IMG/VR virus record: IMGVR_UViG_3300008448_000277
Coordinates: 1-37,004 of that record
Direction: 5' to 3' (one strand)
Length of the DNA: 37,004 nt
Origin: a virus
Made by a program: the position numbers and the translations under genes. How positions within the stretch are numbered: position 1 is the stretch's first letter; each line of letters starts with the position of its first letter. Of this stretch, positions 23,381-31,978 are shown one piece after another. The notes beneath the pieces are model-generated. The model ran no database searches. It saw nothing but the letters and a program-made list of their open reading frames with translations, and was not told the origin of the DNA.

Positions 23381-24905
23381 AGCCGAACATCGAAAGCCCC
23401 TTATCAATGATTGTGGATGCAATGTCTTGCTTGGCGGTGAGTGCTCTGATGACGTGTTCGTCGATCGTGCCTTTGGCAGCGATGTTGATGTAGGTCACGT
23501 TTTTCTTCTGACCAATGCGGTGTGCACGGTCTTCTGATTGCAGACGATCGCGCAACGAGAAGTTGTTGCTGAAATAAATGACATAACTCGCAGCGACAAG
23601 GGTGATCCCCGTTCCACCCGCTTGTTGGTTTCCGACAAACACCTGCGCACTTCCCCGTTCGAAGGATTCGATCGCCTTGGTGCGGTCTGATGAAGACACC
23701 CCGCCATGGTATTCAACGCTTTCGATCTTCTCTGCTTTCAGCCGCGCAACGATGTCTTCGATTTCGATGCGGTACCTTGCCCAGATGATGATCTTCTCTC
23801 CGCTTTCTACGATGGTTTTAACACGTTCTACAAGGAGATCCAACTTTGGGTTGTCGCCTTCTATTCGCACAGGCTCTTCCGACATCGGATGGATGTAATA
23901 TCCGCTTGTTATCTGAGCCAACTTGGTGAATGCTGCCAACTTGTTGAAAGGCGTTTCCTCGCCTTCGAAAACCAAGCGGCATTCTTTCTCTGCCTTTTTG
24001 TACACATCAATCTGCTGGCGAGTCATGCTGAACACAAGTGTTTTGTAGATCTTTTCTGGCAGGTCCAAGCAGTCTTTCTTGAGGACACGGAAGCTGTGTG
24101 GTGCGATTAGACTGCTCAACTTCTCCAAGTTTCTGTACTTCGGTCTTCCTCCAACACCCTTTGCGACAACCTGCGGGGTGCGATTCGTGCCGCTGCGCTG
24201 TTTGATTGCGCTCAGCAATGGGTTTCCTTCCTGAAGCATTTCCGCATATTCTGCTTTGAAAGCATAATAGCTTGATGTTCCAAGGATGTGTTCATCCAAG
24301 AAACTAAATTGGCTAAAAGCATCGAAAGGCGAGTTGTTGATTGGTGTTCCACTCATGATTCTGCGCCAATAGCTTAGGCTTCTCAGCTTCATCAGATTCT
24401 TGGTGCGCAATGCACTTGGATTTTTGTAAGCGTCAGACTCGTCCGCAACGACCATCGAGCGTCTTGATCCAAGCAGGAATTTGTAAGCGAACTCGAATCC
24501 CTTTTTCGTTTGCAAGGCTTCGTGGTTCATCGTAAGAATGCGCAACACTCCATTGATTGGTGTGTCGAAAAGACCGTCCAAGTCTTCTTTTTCCTGTTTG
24601 TTTTGCGAAGAAGACCAAGCAGCGGACTTGTAGCGAACCCAGTCTGGCATGTGCTTTGGCAACTCCATACGAGTCCAGTTTGTGTGCACACCATTCGGTG
24701 CAAGAACGAGAACCGCGTCGCAGTCGTTCGAAGACCAAAGATCAGCGACATTGTTGATGATGATCCAAGTCTTGCCAGTGCCCATCTCGGCAAGCAAAGC
24801 GAAAGCCTTGCTCCTGCCGTGCTTGGTCAAACAATCCATCTGATGGCGATAGGGCGTTGTTTTGAATTTGCTCATCGTTTCAGAGCGTTGCGAAGATGTT
24901 TCCAT
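23379..24905 (-). CDS. SNF2-type SF2 helicase
   Basis: This 508-aa helicase has Walker A (EMGTGKT, residues 40-46), a Walker B/motif II DESD (155-158), motif III SGTPINN, and the C-terminal helicase part with QSEDRAHRIGQ (motif VI), typical of the SNF2/Rad54-like branch. Phage members of this branch serve in replication, recombination or restart. The ATG at 24905 follows AAGGAG by eight bases; an internal ATG (residue 11) has no such site. The start overlaps the nuclease gene by 34 bp, so the two are probably translated together. Confidence 0.93.
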   Translation of the reverse strand: METSSQRSETMSKFKTTPYRHQMDCLTKHGRSKAFALLAEMGTGKTWIIINNVADLWSSNDCDAVLVLAPNGVHTNWTRMELPKHMPDWVRYKSAAWSSSQNKQEKEDLDGLFDTPINGVLRILTMNHEALQTKKGFEFAYKFLLGSRRSMVVADESDAYKNPSALRTKNLMKLRSLSYWRRIMSGTPINNSPFDAFSQFSFLDEHILGTSSYYAFKAEYAEMLQEGNPLLSAIKQRSGTNRTPQVVAKGVGGRPKYRNLEKLSSLIAPHSFRVLKKDCLDLPEKIYKTLVFSMTRQQIDVYKKAEKECRLVFEGEETPFNKLAAFTKLAQITSGYYIHPMSEEPVRIEGDNPKLDLLVERVKTIVESGEKIIIWARYRIEIEDIVARLKAEKIESVEYHGGVSSSDRTKAIESFERGSAQVFVGNQQAGGTGITLVAASYVIYFSNNFSLRDRLQSEDRAHRIGQKKNVTYINIAAKGTIDEHVIRALTAKQDIASTIIDKGLSMFG

Positions 24906-25300
24906 TGTTCTTTCTCCTTAATTGGTTTCGTTGTGCACCAAGTGCATTGTTCAATCAGTTCGTCTACGGTCATGTTGTTTATCGAGTCTGCGTGCACCCC
25001 AGAAATTAAGATCCATCGCTTGTCAGTAACAATCAGAAAATAGCCTTTGCCACCAGCCTTTCTATGGCGCAAGAACCAATTCATTTGCGACTGCGACACC
25101 CTGTGGTTTGATCCGAATAACGGTGTCGTCGCTCTGACAGGTTCTTTCGGTGATTTCTGCTCTATCCAAACCTCCGTGCCTTCGATGCAAGCGTTTATGT
25201 CTGGCATCCCATCAACAACAACATTTTCCACCCTGTCTATCCTGTCCCTTGGCTCAGGGACATTTTTGCGAAATAGCTTGTAATCTGCTGACTCAGACAT
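24872..25300 (-). CDS. VRR-NUC-like PD-(D/E)XK nuclease
   Basis: This 142-aa protein resembles VRR-NUC or Holliday-junction-resolvase-like phage nucleases: GMPDIN (active-site Asp), EVWIEQKSP (the E-x-K-like strand) and SQSQMNWFLRHRKAGGKGYFLI (the QxxW/L helix after the active site) occur in the expected order. It may cut branched or structured DNA during replication and packaging. It overlaps the polymerase gene by 8 bp and the helicase gene by 34 bp. Confidence 0.82.
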   Translation of the reverse strand: MSESADYKLFRKNVPEPRDRIDRVENVVVDGMPDINACIEGTEVWIEQKSPKEPVRATTPLFGSNHRVSQSQMNWFLRHRKAGGKGYFLIVTDKRWILISGVHADSINNMTVDELIEQCTWCTTKPIKEKEQWKHLRNALKR

Positions 25301-28055
25301 CTAGTCGTCTCCACTTTGTTATGAAAGCATATCGAATGCCGTTGAAGAACTTCGCACGCACAAGCAGGTGAGCGCCAACGGGCGTTTTCTCAAGCAACTC
25401 TTTGCCGATGCGTGCATAATCGAATCGCCCAATGCGACCGCCAATCATGTCCGTGTCGTCGCGCAACCGCACATCAACAAAGTCCAATGGACCAGTTTCC
25501 ATCTTTCCGTTGCGCTTCTTGACATTCACCTCTTCGTTTGCGTTACGGGCGTTCTTTTGGATCAATTCTGCAATGAACACACGCTCTTCTTTGTGTGGGA
25601 TTCCTTCTCGCAAGTCAACAACATCCCATATCTTGCCAGCAATTCCGTGGGCAATTGGATCTTCGTACAGATGTTGGTATTTGGCGTGCATCGGGAAGAT
25701 TTCTGCGAAGATGTTTTCAGCTTTCTCGACATCTGCAATCTGCTTGGCGGTCAAGGTTCCAGCATCACGGGCTGCGATCAGCTTTGCAGCTTTGTTTTCG
25801 CCAATGCCTTTCAAAGCCGTGAACCCGCCATACAACTTCCCGTCTTGAGCAGACCAATTTTCAAGTGACTTTGTGATGTCGAACGGGATGTACTCAATTC
25901 CCTCACGCGACATTTCACGAAGCAACTCAATTGCACTGTCTTCGTCTTTGGCGTTGCGCAGATTCGCAGCTGCAAACTCCAGCGGGTGGTGCGCTTTCAA
26001 GTAAGCAGTCCAATAGCTGATAACCGCATAGCTGTACGTGTGCGCCTTGTTCATCTGCCAAGCACCCATCGCATTGATAAGCTCCCAAACTTCCCGTGCG
26101 GATTCTTCTGGGATGTCTTGCGACGTTGCACCCTCCAAGAATGGAGGTAAAAACTTCTGGAAGAACTCAACACCTTGACGCTTGGAGATCGCCTTGCGCA
26201 CGAACGATGTTTCGTCCCAGCCGAACTTGCCAATATCGCGAACAATCGCAAGGGTGTGCTCTTGGTACAACGGCAAACCGTATGTGTCAGCCATAATCGC
26301 CTCAACACGCGGATGCAATGGCTTGTAGCTTTCTCCATTGTGGCGTGCAATGTACTTCTGCACGACGCCAGAACCGAATGGACCAGGACGAGCCAACGCT
26401 GTAACAGCGTCAATTTGCGTCAAGTCTTCAAAGTGGATCTGTGTACTAATTTGGCGCAGGGCGTTTCCTTCGAATTGGAAAATACCGCACATGCGTCCTT
26501 GGTTGAAAACATCGTATGTCGCAGGATCGTCGAACGGTAGGTTGTACCAGTCAATATCAACACGGCAATCTTCAAGCACACCAAGCGTGCGCAAGCCCAA
26601 AACGTCGATCTTCAACAACCCAACCGACTCAGCAGAGTATTTGTCCACGTGCGCAATGCCATTCCCGTCAACCGTGCAATAGTTGATGATTTCGTCATTA
26701 CAAACCAACAACCCCGCTGCATGAACGCCCGTGTGCGACGCATGACCTTCCAGCAGCATTGCGGATATTGCTTGTGGATATTGCTTGATGAATTCGCGTC
26801 CTGGATCTGTCTCTTTCAGTGTGTCTTCCAAGCAGTTGTTTGCACGCGAGTCCGCCATCCCACGCTCAATCATCGCAACCTTTACCGCACCAGTCGCTGC
26901 AGGAGGAATGTTTAGGGCTTTGCAAACTTGGATCAATGCGGAACGGGGCTTAAACTGGCTGACTGTCCCGATATGGGCGACGTTCATCTGGCCATACTTT
27001 TCAGCCATATAATCGAACACCATTTTTCGCTTGTCGTCTGGGAAGTCCAAGTCAATATCGGGCAAGTCCGTGCGACTCACGTCGATGAATCGTTCGAAGA
27101 ACAACTTCGGAGGAATTGGGTCAATCTCCGTGATGCGTGCCGTGTAGCAAACCAACGAACCCGCTGCTGAACCACGACTTGGACCAACCAACATGTGTTT
27201 CTTTGCATAGTGAACCATGTCCGCAACGATGATGAAGTAGGACTCGAAGTCTTTGCTGCGTATTAGGTTTAGTTCGTATTGCAAGCGATCTTCGTATTCC
27301 TGCGTCCAACGGCTTTCCATTCCACGCAGTTTGATGCCTTCTCTGCAAATTGATTCCAAGTCTCCTTCTGCACGGATCATTGGGGCGTGCGGCAATTCCA
27401 AGTCCTTGCAAAGATCCGCAATTTCCTGCGCAACGTCTTGGTGTTTAAGTTCTTCCAAAATCCATTGGGGCGTTGCTTTCAAAGAACTGCGAGAGGCGAA
27501 CTCGTACGCATCTTTGTCCTCTTTGTAGGAATAATTGTTGTCCGACGTCTCAACAACTTTCAATCCCATTTTGGCAGCGACAGACAACTTGCGTGCGTTC
27601 AATATCCTGCTGGATGGGTTTGTGTCGATGTAAGCGCCAACCTCTGCCAAGAAGTTTTCGTCCGTCAAATCGCCAGCGAACTTGAGGATGTTTTCTGACA
27701 TATTGACAACGTCTTTCTTGTACAATCTTGGGACGCTGCCTTGGCGTGTTGCAATGGGCTGTAGGTGCGATTTAGACGTCGCTCTGTATAATTCGCTCAA
27801 CCCTTGTTTATTTCTCGCTATGAACCACATCTTGTGTGTTAGATCGTCGTCGCTGACGACAACCGAAACGCCAAGCATCGGCTGGATCCCTTCTTTCTTG
27901 CAAGCATTGAACCAATTGATGTGCCCCCAAGTGCTGTCTTCGTCAACGATCGCAGCTGCAGAGCACCCAAGCTCTTTGAGCCTTTTTACAACCCTGCTGA
28001 TTGGAGCAAAGGTTTGCCCGAATGTGTATTCGGTTCTGATTCGTAGTTGTATCAT
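25293..28055 (-). CDS. Family C (DnaE-type) DNA polymerase
   Basis: This 920-aa protein is a DNA polymerase III alpha-type enzyme. Visible: the palm motif GPSRGSAAGS (291-300), the two catalytic Asp in PDIDLDF (332-338), the third Asp in LLKIDVLGLRTL (D484) and a helix-hairpin-helix (GFTALKGIGENKAAKL). The N-terminal PHP domain is kept in outline, but its metal ligands are lost (HxH reads RTE, the TDH-like motif reads VDED), so no proofreading is expected from it. It is shorter than E. coli DnaE (1160 aa) and lacks room for the C-terminal tau-binding domain. Proofreading is probably supplied by the DnaQ-like gene nearby. It overlaps both neighbours. Confidence 0.96.
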   Translation of the reverse strand: MIQLRIRTEYTFGQTFAPISRVVKRLKELGCSAAAIVDEDSTWGHINWFNACKKEGIQPMLGVSVVVSDDDLTHKMWFIARNKQGLSELYRATSKSHLQPIATRQGSVPRLYKKDVVNMSENILKFAGDLTDENFLAEVGAYIDTNPSSRILNARKLSVAAKMGLKVVETSDNNYSYKEDKDAYEFASRSSLKATPQWILEELKHQDVAQEIADLCKDLELPHAPMIRAEGDLESICREGIKLRGMESRWTQEYEDRLQYELNLIRSKDFESYFIIVADMVHYAKKHMLVGPSRGSAAGSLVCYTARITEIDPIPPKLFFERFIDVSRTDLPDIDLDFPDDKRKMVFDYMAEKYGQMNVAHIGTVSQFKPRSALIQVCKALNIPPAATGAVKVAMIERGMADSRANNCLEDTLKETDPGREFIKQYPQAISAMLLEGHASHTGVHAAGLLVCNDEIINYCTVDGNGIAHVDKYSAESVGLLKIDVLGLRTLGVLEDCRVDIDWYNLPFDDPATYDVFNQGRMCGIFQFEGNALRQISTQIHFEDLTQIDAVTALARPGPFGSGVVQKYIARHNGESYKPLHPRVEAIMADTYGLPLYQEHTLAIVRDIGKFGWDETSFVRKAISKRQGVEFFQKFLPPFLEGATSQDIPEESAREVWELINAMGAWQMNKAHTYSYAVISYWTAYLKAHHPLEFAAANLRNAKDEDSAIELLREMSREGIEYIPFDITKSLENWSAQDGKLYGGFTALKGIGENKAAKLIAARDAGTLTAKQIADVEKAENIFAEIFPMHAKYQHLYEDPIAHGIAGKIWDVVDLREGIPHKEERVFIAELIQKNARNANEEVNVKKRNGKMETGPLDFVDVRLRDDTDMIGGRIGRFDYARIGKELLEKTPVGAHLLVRAKFFNGIRYAFITKWRRLDV

Positions 28056-28327
28056 GTGTATACCTTTATTTCGTTACAATGGACGAATTCCTGCCAAGCT
28101 GGGCATTCTTCCGTGCGTTCTTGGCCAACATAAACTTCGCAATAAGGAATGTCTTCTGTCGTGTTAAGGTTGTTGCAATTTCGACAAGACCAACCTCCAT
28201 AATGCGACTCCCATTGTTGATCGACGATGTTGCTTCCGTTACACCTGCCTCCGCCAAACCTATGCGGGAATCCGTAGGCTCCACAGTTGCAGGTGTACTC
28301 ACCTTTGCGTTGTTTACGCTTGCCCAT
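28052..28327 (-). CDS. Cys-rich, probably zinc-binding protein, 91 aa
   Basis: This protein has nine Cys and several His (C13, C15, C29, C48, C51, C63, C75, C84 and others) in the order CNCGAYGFPHRFGGGRC ... WSCRNCNN ... YCEVYVGQE. I recognise the CGAYxFPHRFGGGxCxG pattern as a common small phage family of unknown role. It overlaps DnaQ by 14 bp and DnaE by 4 bp, so a place in the replication complex is plausible. There is no strong ribosome-binding site, so it may depend on coupling. Confidence 0.78.
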   Translation of the reverse strand: MGKRKQRKGEYTCNCGAYGFPHRFGGGRCNGSNIVDQQWESHYGGWSCRNCNNLNTTEDIPYCEVYVGQERTEECPAWQEFVHCNEIKVYT

Positions 28328-28859
28328 TCAACTGCTCAAAAAAGTTGTCTGTTTTCAGGACTTCGTAAAGCGCAAGCACATCGTCCAAGGCTCTGTGCGT
28401 TTGAGCCAGCGGTTTGCCAACGACTTTTTCGTACAACTGCGTCAACTTCGGGCGACGACCGAACATCGGTGTGTACTCCTGCACCGTGCAGATCGTTGTT
28501 TCTGGCCAAACAAAGTCTTCGCACCCAGCACGCAGCAAGTCGTTCTTCAGCATGCCAGAGTCGAACGGGGCATTGTGGCAAATGAGCATTGTGGCACCTT
28601 CGAAAAAGGCTTTCAGCTGCGGAAGATATTCTGAGAATGTTGGTTTGCCAACCAGATCTTCATTCTTGATGCCAGTGATTTTGGTTATTTGTGCTGATAT
28701 TTCTTCGTTGGGATTCAGCAGCTGCGACAACTCTGCGACAACCCCAGTTTCATCAACGACAATCGCACCCAATTCAATTATTTTCGGTTGCTTGGAGACG
28801 TCTGCAGAAGAGGGAAGCAACAGCCCCGTTGTTTCTGTGTCGAATATGATTGCTCTCAT
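28314..28859 (-). CDS. DnaQ-like 3'-5' exonuclease (epsilon-type, DEDDh)
   Basis: This 181-aa exonuclease has all three Exo motifs: FDTETTG (D7, E9), HNAPFD (D100) and THRALDD (H155, D160), giving the DEDDh class. It probably serves as the proofreading subunit for the DnaE-type polymerase encoded just downstream. The polymerase's own PHP domain looks inactive. It overlaps the DUF6378-like gene by 4 bp and the Cys-rich gene by 14 bp. Confidence 0.93.
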   Translation of the reverse strand: MRAIIFDTETTGLLLPSSADVSKQPKIIELGAIVVDETGVVAELSQLLNPNEEISAQITKITGIKNEDLVGKPTFSEYLPQLKAFFEGATMLICHNAPFDSGMLKNDLLRAGCEDFVWPETTICTVQEYTPMFGRRPKLTQLYEKVVGKPLAQTHRALDDVLALYEVLKTDNFFEQLNGQA

Positions 28860-29158
28860 TTTTGTTCTCCTTCTGGTGAATCGGGAAGCATCAACCCATT
28901 GAGCATCGACATATAAACCGCTGCGTCGTGCGCTGAATCTTCGTGTTGTAAGTTTGTGTTGGCCAAGCGTGTCGCCTTAATCATCGACATCAAGAACAGG
29001 TGCCACTTGTTGTGGTCGTCTGCGGTCTTCAGCGTCACGCCATTTGGAAACATTTCCGCCATCACATTGCCGATGATGAGGTAATTGTTGCCATAAACCT
29101 TTGCACGCTCTTTGAATGTTGCGAGCATTTGTTCCATTACTTTGTCTGCTGTTTGCAT
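28856..29158 (-). CDS. Small phage protein resembling DUF6378, 100 aa
   Basis: This 100-aa protein has the sequence KVYGNNYLIIGNVMAEMFP followed by a helix-rich part and HEDSAHDAAVYMSML, matching a widespread phage family that I tentatively place with DUF6378. The role is unknown; the D-rich HEDS..D motif is reminiscent of small helical nucleotide-binding proteins such as MazG-like enzymes. I chose ATG 29158 behind AAAGGT; the longer frame to 29272 runs back into the HAD gene. Confidence 0.75.
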   Translation of the reverse strand: MQTADKVMEQMLATFKERAKVYGNNYLIIGNVMAEMFPNGVTLKTADDHNKWHLFLMSMIKATRLANTNLQHEDSAHDAAVYMSMLNGLMLPDSPEGEQK

Positions 29159-29160
29159 GA

Positions 29161-29631
29161 TTAAACCTTTGGTGCTGTGTAAGCACAAACATTGTGGATT
29201 GAACGGACTTTGGCTGGTATGCCGTGGTCCAAGTACATTTGAACGACATCTGGACGATCGTCGTAGGCGCAAACCACCTTGCTCATGTCGACATCATACA
29301 GATTGGCCAGCCAACCTAGTTGCTTGCTCTTCAGCTCCACGGACGGGCAATGGTCGTTGTTGTTGCGCATCACAAGCGAGTGGTAATTGATGTGTTGACG
29401 CTTCAACCATTCCGCAGTAAGTGCAGAGTAATGCACGGGGCGTGCTGTCAGGATGATGATTTCATGCGAATGGTTTTTGAACAAGTCCTTGTTGCCAGCT
29501 TTGTCAAATCCGCTCAACGAATGGTATTCGTGGTAACGTTCGAGCGGATCTGTCTTTTGCCAATTGATGTTGGCGATGCGCCAGCTGTCGTCTGCGATGC
29601 AGTTGTCGAGGTCAAGAATAACGTAGCTCAT
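29161..29631 (-). CDS. HAD-superfamily phosphatase, polynucleotide-phosphatase-like
   Basis: This 156-aa protein has the HAD signature motifs: DLDNCIADD (nucleophile D7 and D9), TARP (motif II, T62), K101 and AYDDRPDVV (motif IV, D124/D125). The short cap and the sequence DDRPDVV resemble the 3'-phosphatase domain of T4 polynucleotide kinase and 5'-nucleotidases. The substrate could be a nucleotide or a DNA/RNA end. It overlaps the ThyX gene by 4 bp. Confidence 0.85.
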   Translation of the reverse strand: MSYVILDLDNCIADDSWRIANINWQKTDPLERYHEYHSLSGFDKAGNKDLFKNHSHEIIILTARPVHYSALTAEWLKRQHINYHSLVMRNNNDHCPSVELKSKQLGWLANLYDVDMSKVVCAYDDRPDVVQMYLDHGIPAKVRSIHNVCAYTAPKV

Positions 29632-30350
29632 TTTTGCTCCTTGCGCATTTTGTCAACAATTTTCAGCAACTCGCCTTTCTTGAGCAGGTTGCTGCCGTAT
29701 TCGCGTTGGGCAAACGCTTCAATCTCTGCGAAGTAATCTCGCCCTTGTTGGAACAAGAACTTCTCTGTCCAAGGGTGAACCTTGAGAACTTCGTCCACCA
29801 TCGCATTGACGACTTTCTGGTACTCGCCCTGTGTGCGACCGCCCGTGCGTGACTTGGCCAATTCGACGAATGTTCGCAGGTTAAACTTGCACACGATGTT
29901 GGTGCTGATGTTGGTGGGAAGAATCCCACGAGCATCTTCGGGTGCTTGCCCCCAAGCGACCATCTGGTTGTAAGTCGCCTTGGTCAGTGCTTGAAAATCC
30001 GCCAACAGCTTCATCACTTTCGGGTCTTCACGATTGCGGTCTGTATAAATGTACTCAAACTCGCCCATGTCCAGCACCCGCATTGTTTGCTGTGCATAGG
30101 AAGCAGCGCGGGTGCGAACCTGCTGATGGGTGTATGCACGGCTTACGCCTTCCACAAGGAACACGTAGTCCACGAACTCCCAGCTGCTTGGGATTGTGTT
30201 GGCCATGTATTCAAGCTCTTTCAGCTTGTCTTCTTGGCTCTTGCTGCGGATTTCGTCGAGCAATCCAGGAGACAGCGTCAAGCGAGTCGCCTTGGTGAAC
30301 AGCAGCAGGTTTTCCGCACCCTGTGTGTGGTTGATTAATGTTACTTTCAT
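29628..30350 (-). CDS. thyX: ThyX-type flavin-dependent thymidylate synthase, divergent signature
   Basis: This 240-aa protein aligns with ThyX over most of its length: FLVEGVSRAYTHQQVRTRAASYAQQTMRV (residues 64-92) for the signature region, NLRTFVELAKSR (157-168) and TQGEYQ (173-178). ThyX makes dTMP from dUMP with FAD and methylene-tetrahydrofolate. The signature RHRx7S is RTRx7T here: the His is T80, the Ser is T89, and the Tyr after the conserved R91 is V92. The activity may be kept, lowered, or changed to another pyrimidine. It overlaps genes on both sides by 4 bp. The symbol is given for family membership, not proven function. Confidence 0.85.
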   Translation of the reverse strand: MKVTLINHTQGAENLLLFTKATRLTLSPGLLDEIRSKSQEDKLKELEYMANTIPSSWEFVDYVFLVEGVSRAYTHQQVRTRAASYAQQTMRVLDMGEFEYIYTDRNREDPKVMKLLADFQALTKATYNQMVAWGQAPEDARGILPTNISTNIVCKFNLRTFVELAKSRTGGRTQGEYQKVVNAMVDEVLKVHPWTEKFLFQQGRDYFAEIEAFAQREYGSNLLKKGELLKIVDKMRKEQK

Positions 30351-30715
30351 TTTGAGTTCTCCGTGTAATCTTCATTAAACCACTTTACATTTCCGTCTGA
30401 GAAGTGCACGGCAATTTCGTGGCCATCCTCCATCCACCCGTGACGGAGCTCTTCGAATTTCTCTCCGAGTTTAGCCCCATAAACGTGCGGGAATGGAAAA
30501 CCGTCAGATTCACACACTTGGCTCCATCTGTCTCCGCAACAAGGGCAGTCTCTTTCGTCTTCACAACCGTCGAAATATATTCCGATTGTCTCTGCCTTTG
30601 CATTTGCAGAATCTGCGTCTTCTGCCTCAACCACAACGTGGTGTGTTATTCCTTCGCTCTTTGAGAAGTCAAAACTTCCCCCAGAGTTATTTTGCGAAAA
30701 GTGAAAGAATTTCAT
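30347..30715 (-). CDS. Conserved phage protein with CPCCGDRW motif, 122 aa
   Basis: This 122-aa protein has ITHHVVVEAEDADSANAKAETIGIYFDGCEDERDCPCCGDRWSQV, a pattern I know from phage genomes but without known function. The Cys pair in CPCC with the preceding Cys may bind zinc. The N-terminal half looks like a small ferredoxin-like fold. It overlaps ThyX (4 bp) and the ATPase gene (4 bp), so it is co-translated with both. Confidence 0.82.
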   Translation of the reverse strand: MKFFHFSQNNSGGSFDFSKSEGITHHVVVEAEDADSANAKAETIGIYFDGCEDERDCPCCGDRWSQVCESDGFPFPHVYGAKLGEKFEELRHGWMEDGHEIAVHFSDGNVKWFNEDYTENSK

Positions 30716-31920
30716 AATGGATCCCCAGTTAATTGCTCACCCAATGAGCAGATTTTGTCAAACAAATAATTTTGCATCGAACGAGAACAGTCTGAAAATC
30801 CTTCGTCCAGATGCAAAAACTCTTCATAGATTGCCGCTGCAACCTGCTTCGTGCCTTGCAAGAAAAGGCGTTTGGCGAGAAAGCACTTGTCGTTTTCAGC
30901 CAAGCCAAGAACCCCTCCTCCAAGCGAATCTACAACGACAATCGGGTGTCCAGAAACATCAACACCAAGAACATTTTTCACAAAGGCTTTTGCAGCTTCC
31001 AGTTGCTTCACCTCAACAGCGTTCAACTCTGACTGAACGATGTCCTCTGCTTTTTCACAGAACTTGTTGTAAAGTGCAATCATTGATTGATTCGCTGCAT
31101 CAGATTTGTCAAACGAAAACTTCGCAACAACCTGCATAAAAGCGTCTGACGGTTGGAAGCCAACGTCCGAGAAGTCTAAGTCGCTTTCAAGAAAGTCTGG
31201 TCCTGCAAACAAAACACTTTCGATGATGGATTGGTCTTGGCAAGCAGCAATCGATTCTTTCAGGGCGTCCGTGAAATAGAAGTTGTATTTCAAAGTTCTG
31301 TCTTCAGTCAGCTCGACTTTGTTCGTTATGTTGTATGTGAACAAGGTGTATTTGCGGAGATCTTGAACACGTACACCTCGATAGAAAACGCTTGTGGAAT
31401 GACCGCTGTGAACGTCCACCTTGTTCAAGCTTGTCACGATTGGAACTTCCAAGAAAACATTGCTTTTGTTTTTGAATGCTTCGTGAAAATCTTCCCCGTC
31501 AACAATCACAGCCGTGCCATCTTCGACTGCTGGATCTGACTCGCTTTCTTCGCACGAACCGCCTTCGTCAAGCATGTTGGAATAGATTTCGCGGAAAGCA
31601 TTCTCGACACTCCAATTCTTGCCGAGTTCTGTGGTGAACCCTAGCTCTTGATGCTTCTCTTCACCACGCGGGTTGCGGGTGACCATGCAAACCAAGCGGA
31701 ATTCTTCGCCCCTGATGGTTGTGTCCTCTGCGATAAAAGAATATTCTTCTCCGTTGGAAAGGATCTTAATGCTGATGTTGTTGCGAACCAACACGGCTAT
31801 TGCATACTTCAACCCCGTTCCAAAGTAGCCGATTGGCGAATTTGTTTCCTTGGCGGAAACGCCAAATGTGGTTATAGAACGCGGGTCTATTGACGCCTTG
31901 TTTCTGAATATGACTTTCAT
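30712..31920 (-). CDS. GHKL-type ATPase-like protein, 402 aa
   Basis: The ATP-binding features are of the gyrase/Hsp90/histidine-kinase fold: FGVSAKETNSPIGYFGTGLKYAIAVL (residues 19-44), with the G2-box-like GYFGTGLK, and AFREIYSNMLDEGG (108-121), which looks like the N-box helix (E-x3-N-x2-D). The order is G2 first and N-box second, the reverse of normal GHKL proteins. The C-terminus has AAIYEEFLHLDEGFSD, which could be an HExxH-like remnant. Similar proteins occur in other phages but their role is unknown. ATG 31920 follows the shared leader. Confidence 0.75.
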   Translation of the reverse strand: MKVIFRNKASIDPRSITTFGVSAKETNSPIGYFGTGLKYAIAVLVRNNISIKILSNGEEYSFIAEDTTIRGEEFRLVCMVTRNPRGEEKHQELGFTTELGKNWSVENAFREIYSNMLDEGGSCEESESDPAVEDGTAVIVDGEDFHEAFKNKSNVFLEVPIVTSLNKVDVHSGHSTSVFYRGVRVQDLRKYTLFTYNITNKVELTEDRTLKYNFYFTDALKESIAACQDQSIIESVLFAGPDFLESDLDFSDVGFQPSDAFMQVVAKFSFDKSDAANQSMIALYNKFCEKAEDIVQSELNAVEVKQLEAAKAFVKNVLGVDVSGHPIVVVDSLGGGVLGLAENDKCFLAKRLFLQGTKQVAAAIYEEFLHLDEGFSDCSRSMQNYLFDKICSLGEQLTGDPL

Positions 31921-31927
31921 AATAATT

Positions 31928-31941
31928 TTCCTTTCTGAGTT
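31928..31941 (-). promoter_or_regulatory. Shared 5' leader with ribosome-binding site (copy 2)
   Basis: AACTCAGAAAGGAA on the minus strand, in front of the GHKL-like ATPase ATG (31920), identical to the copies at 33426 and 33936. Confidence 0.72.
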
Positions 31942-31978
31942 TTGGCGAGGCTGTTCCGCAGCCCCCACGGTTTTCTAT

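Noticed and set aside
30712-31920. Zinc peptidase (EEFLH as HExxH)
   Set aside because: The first His of HExxH is missing, and the N-terminal part fits an ATPase better.
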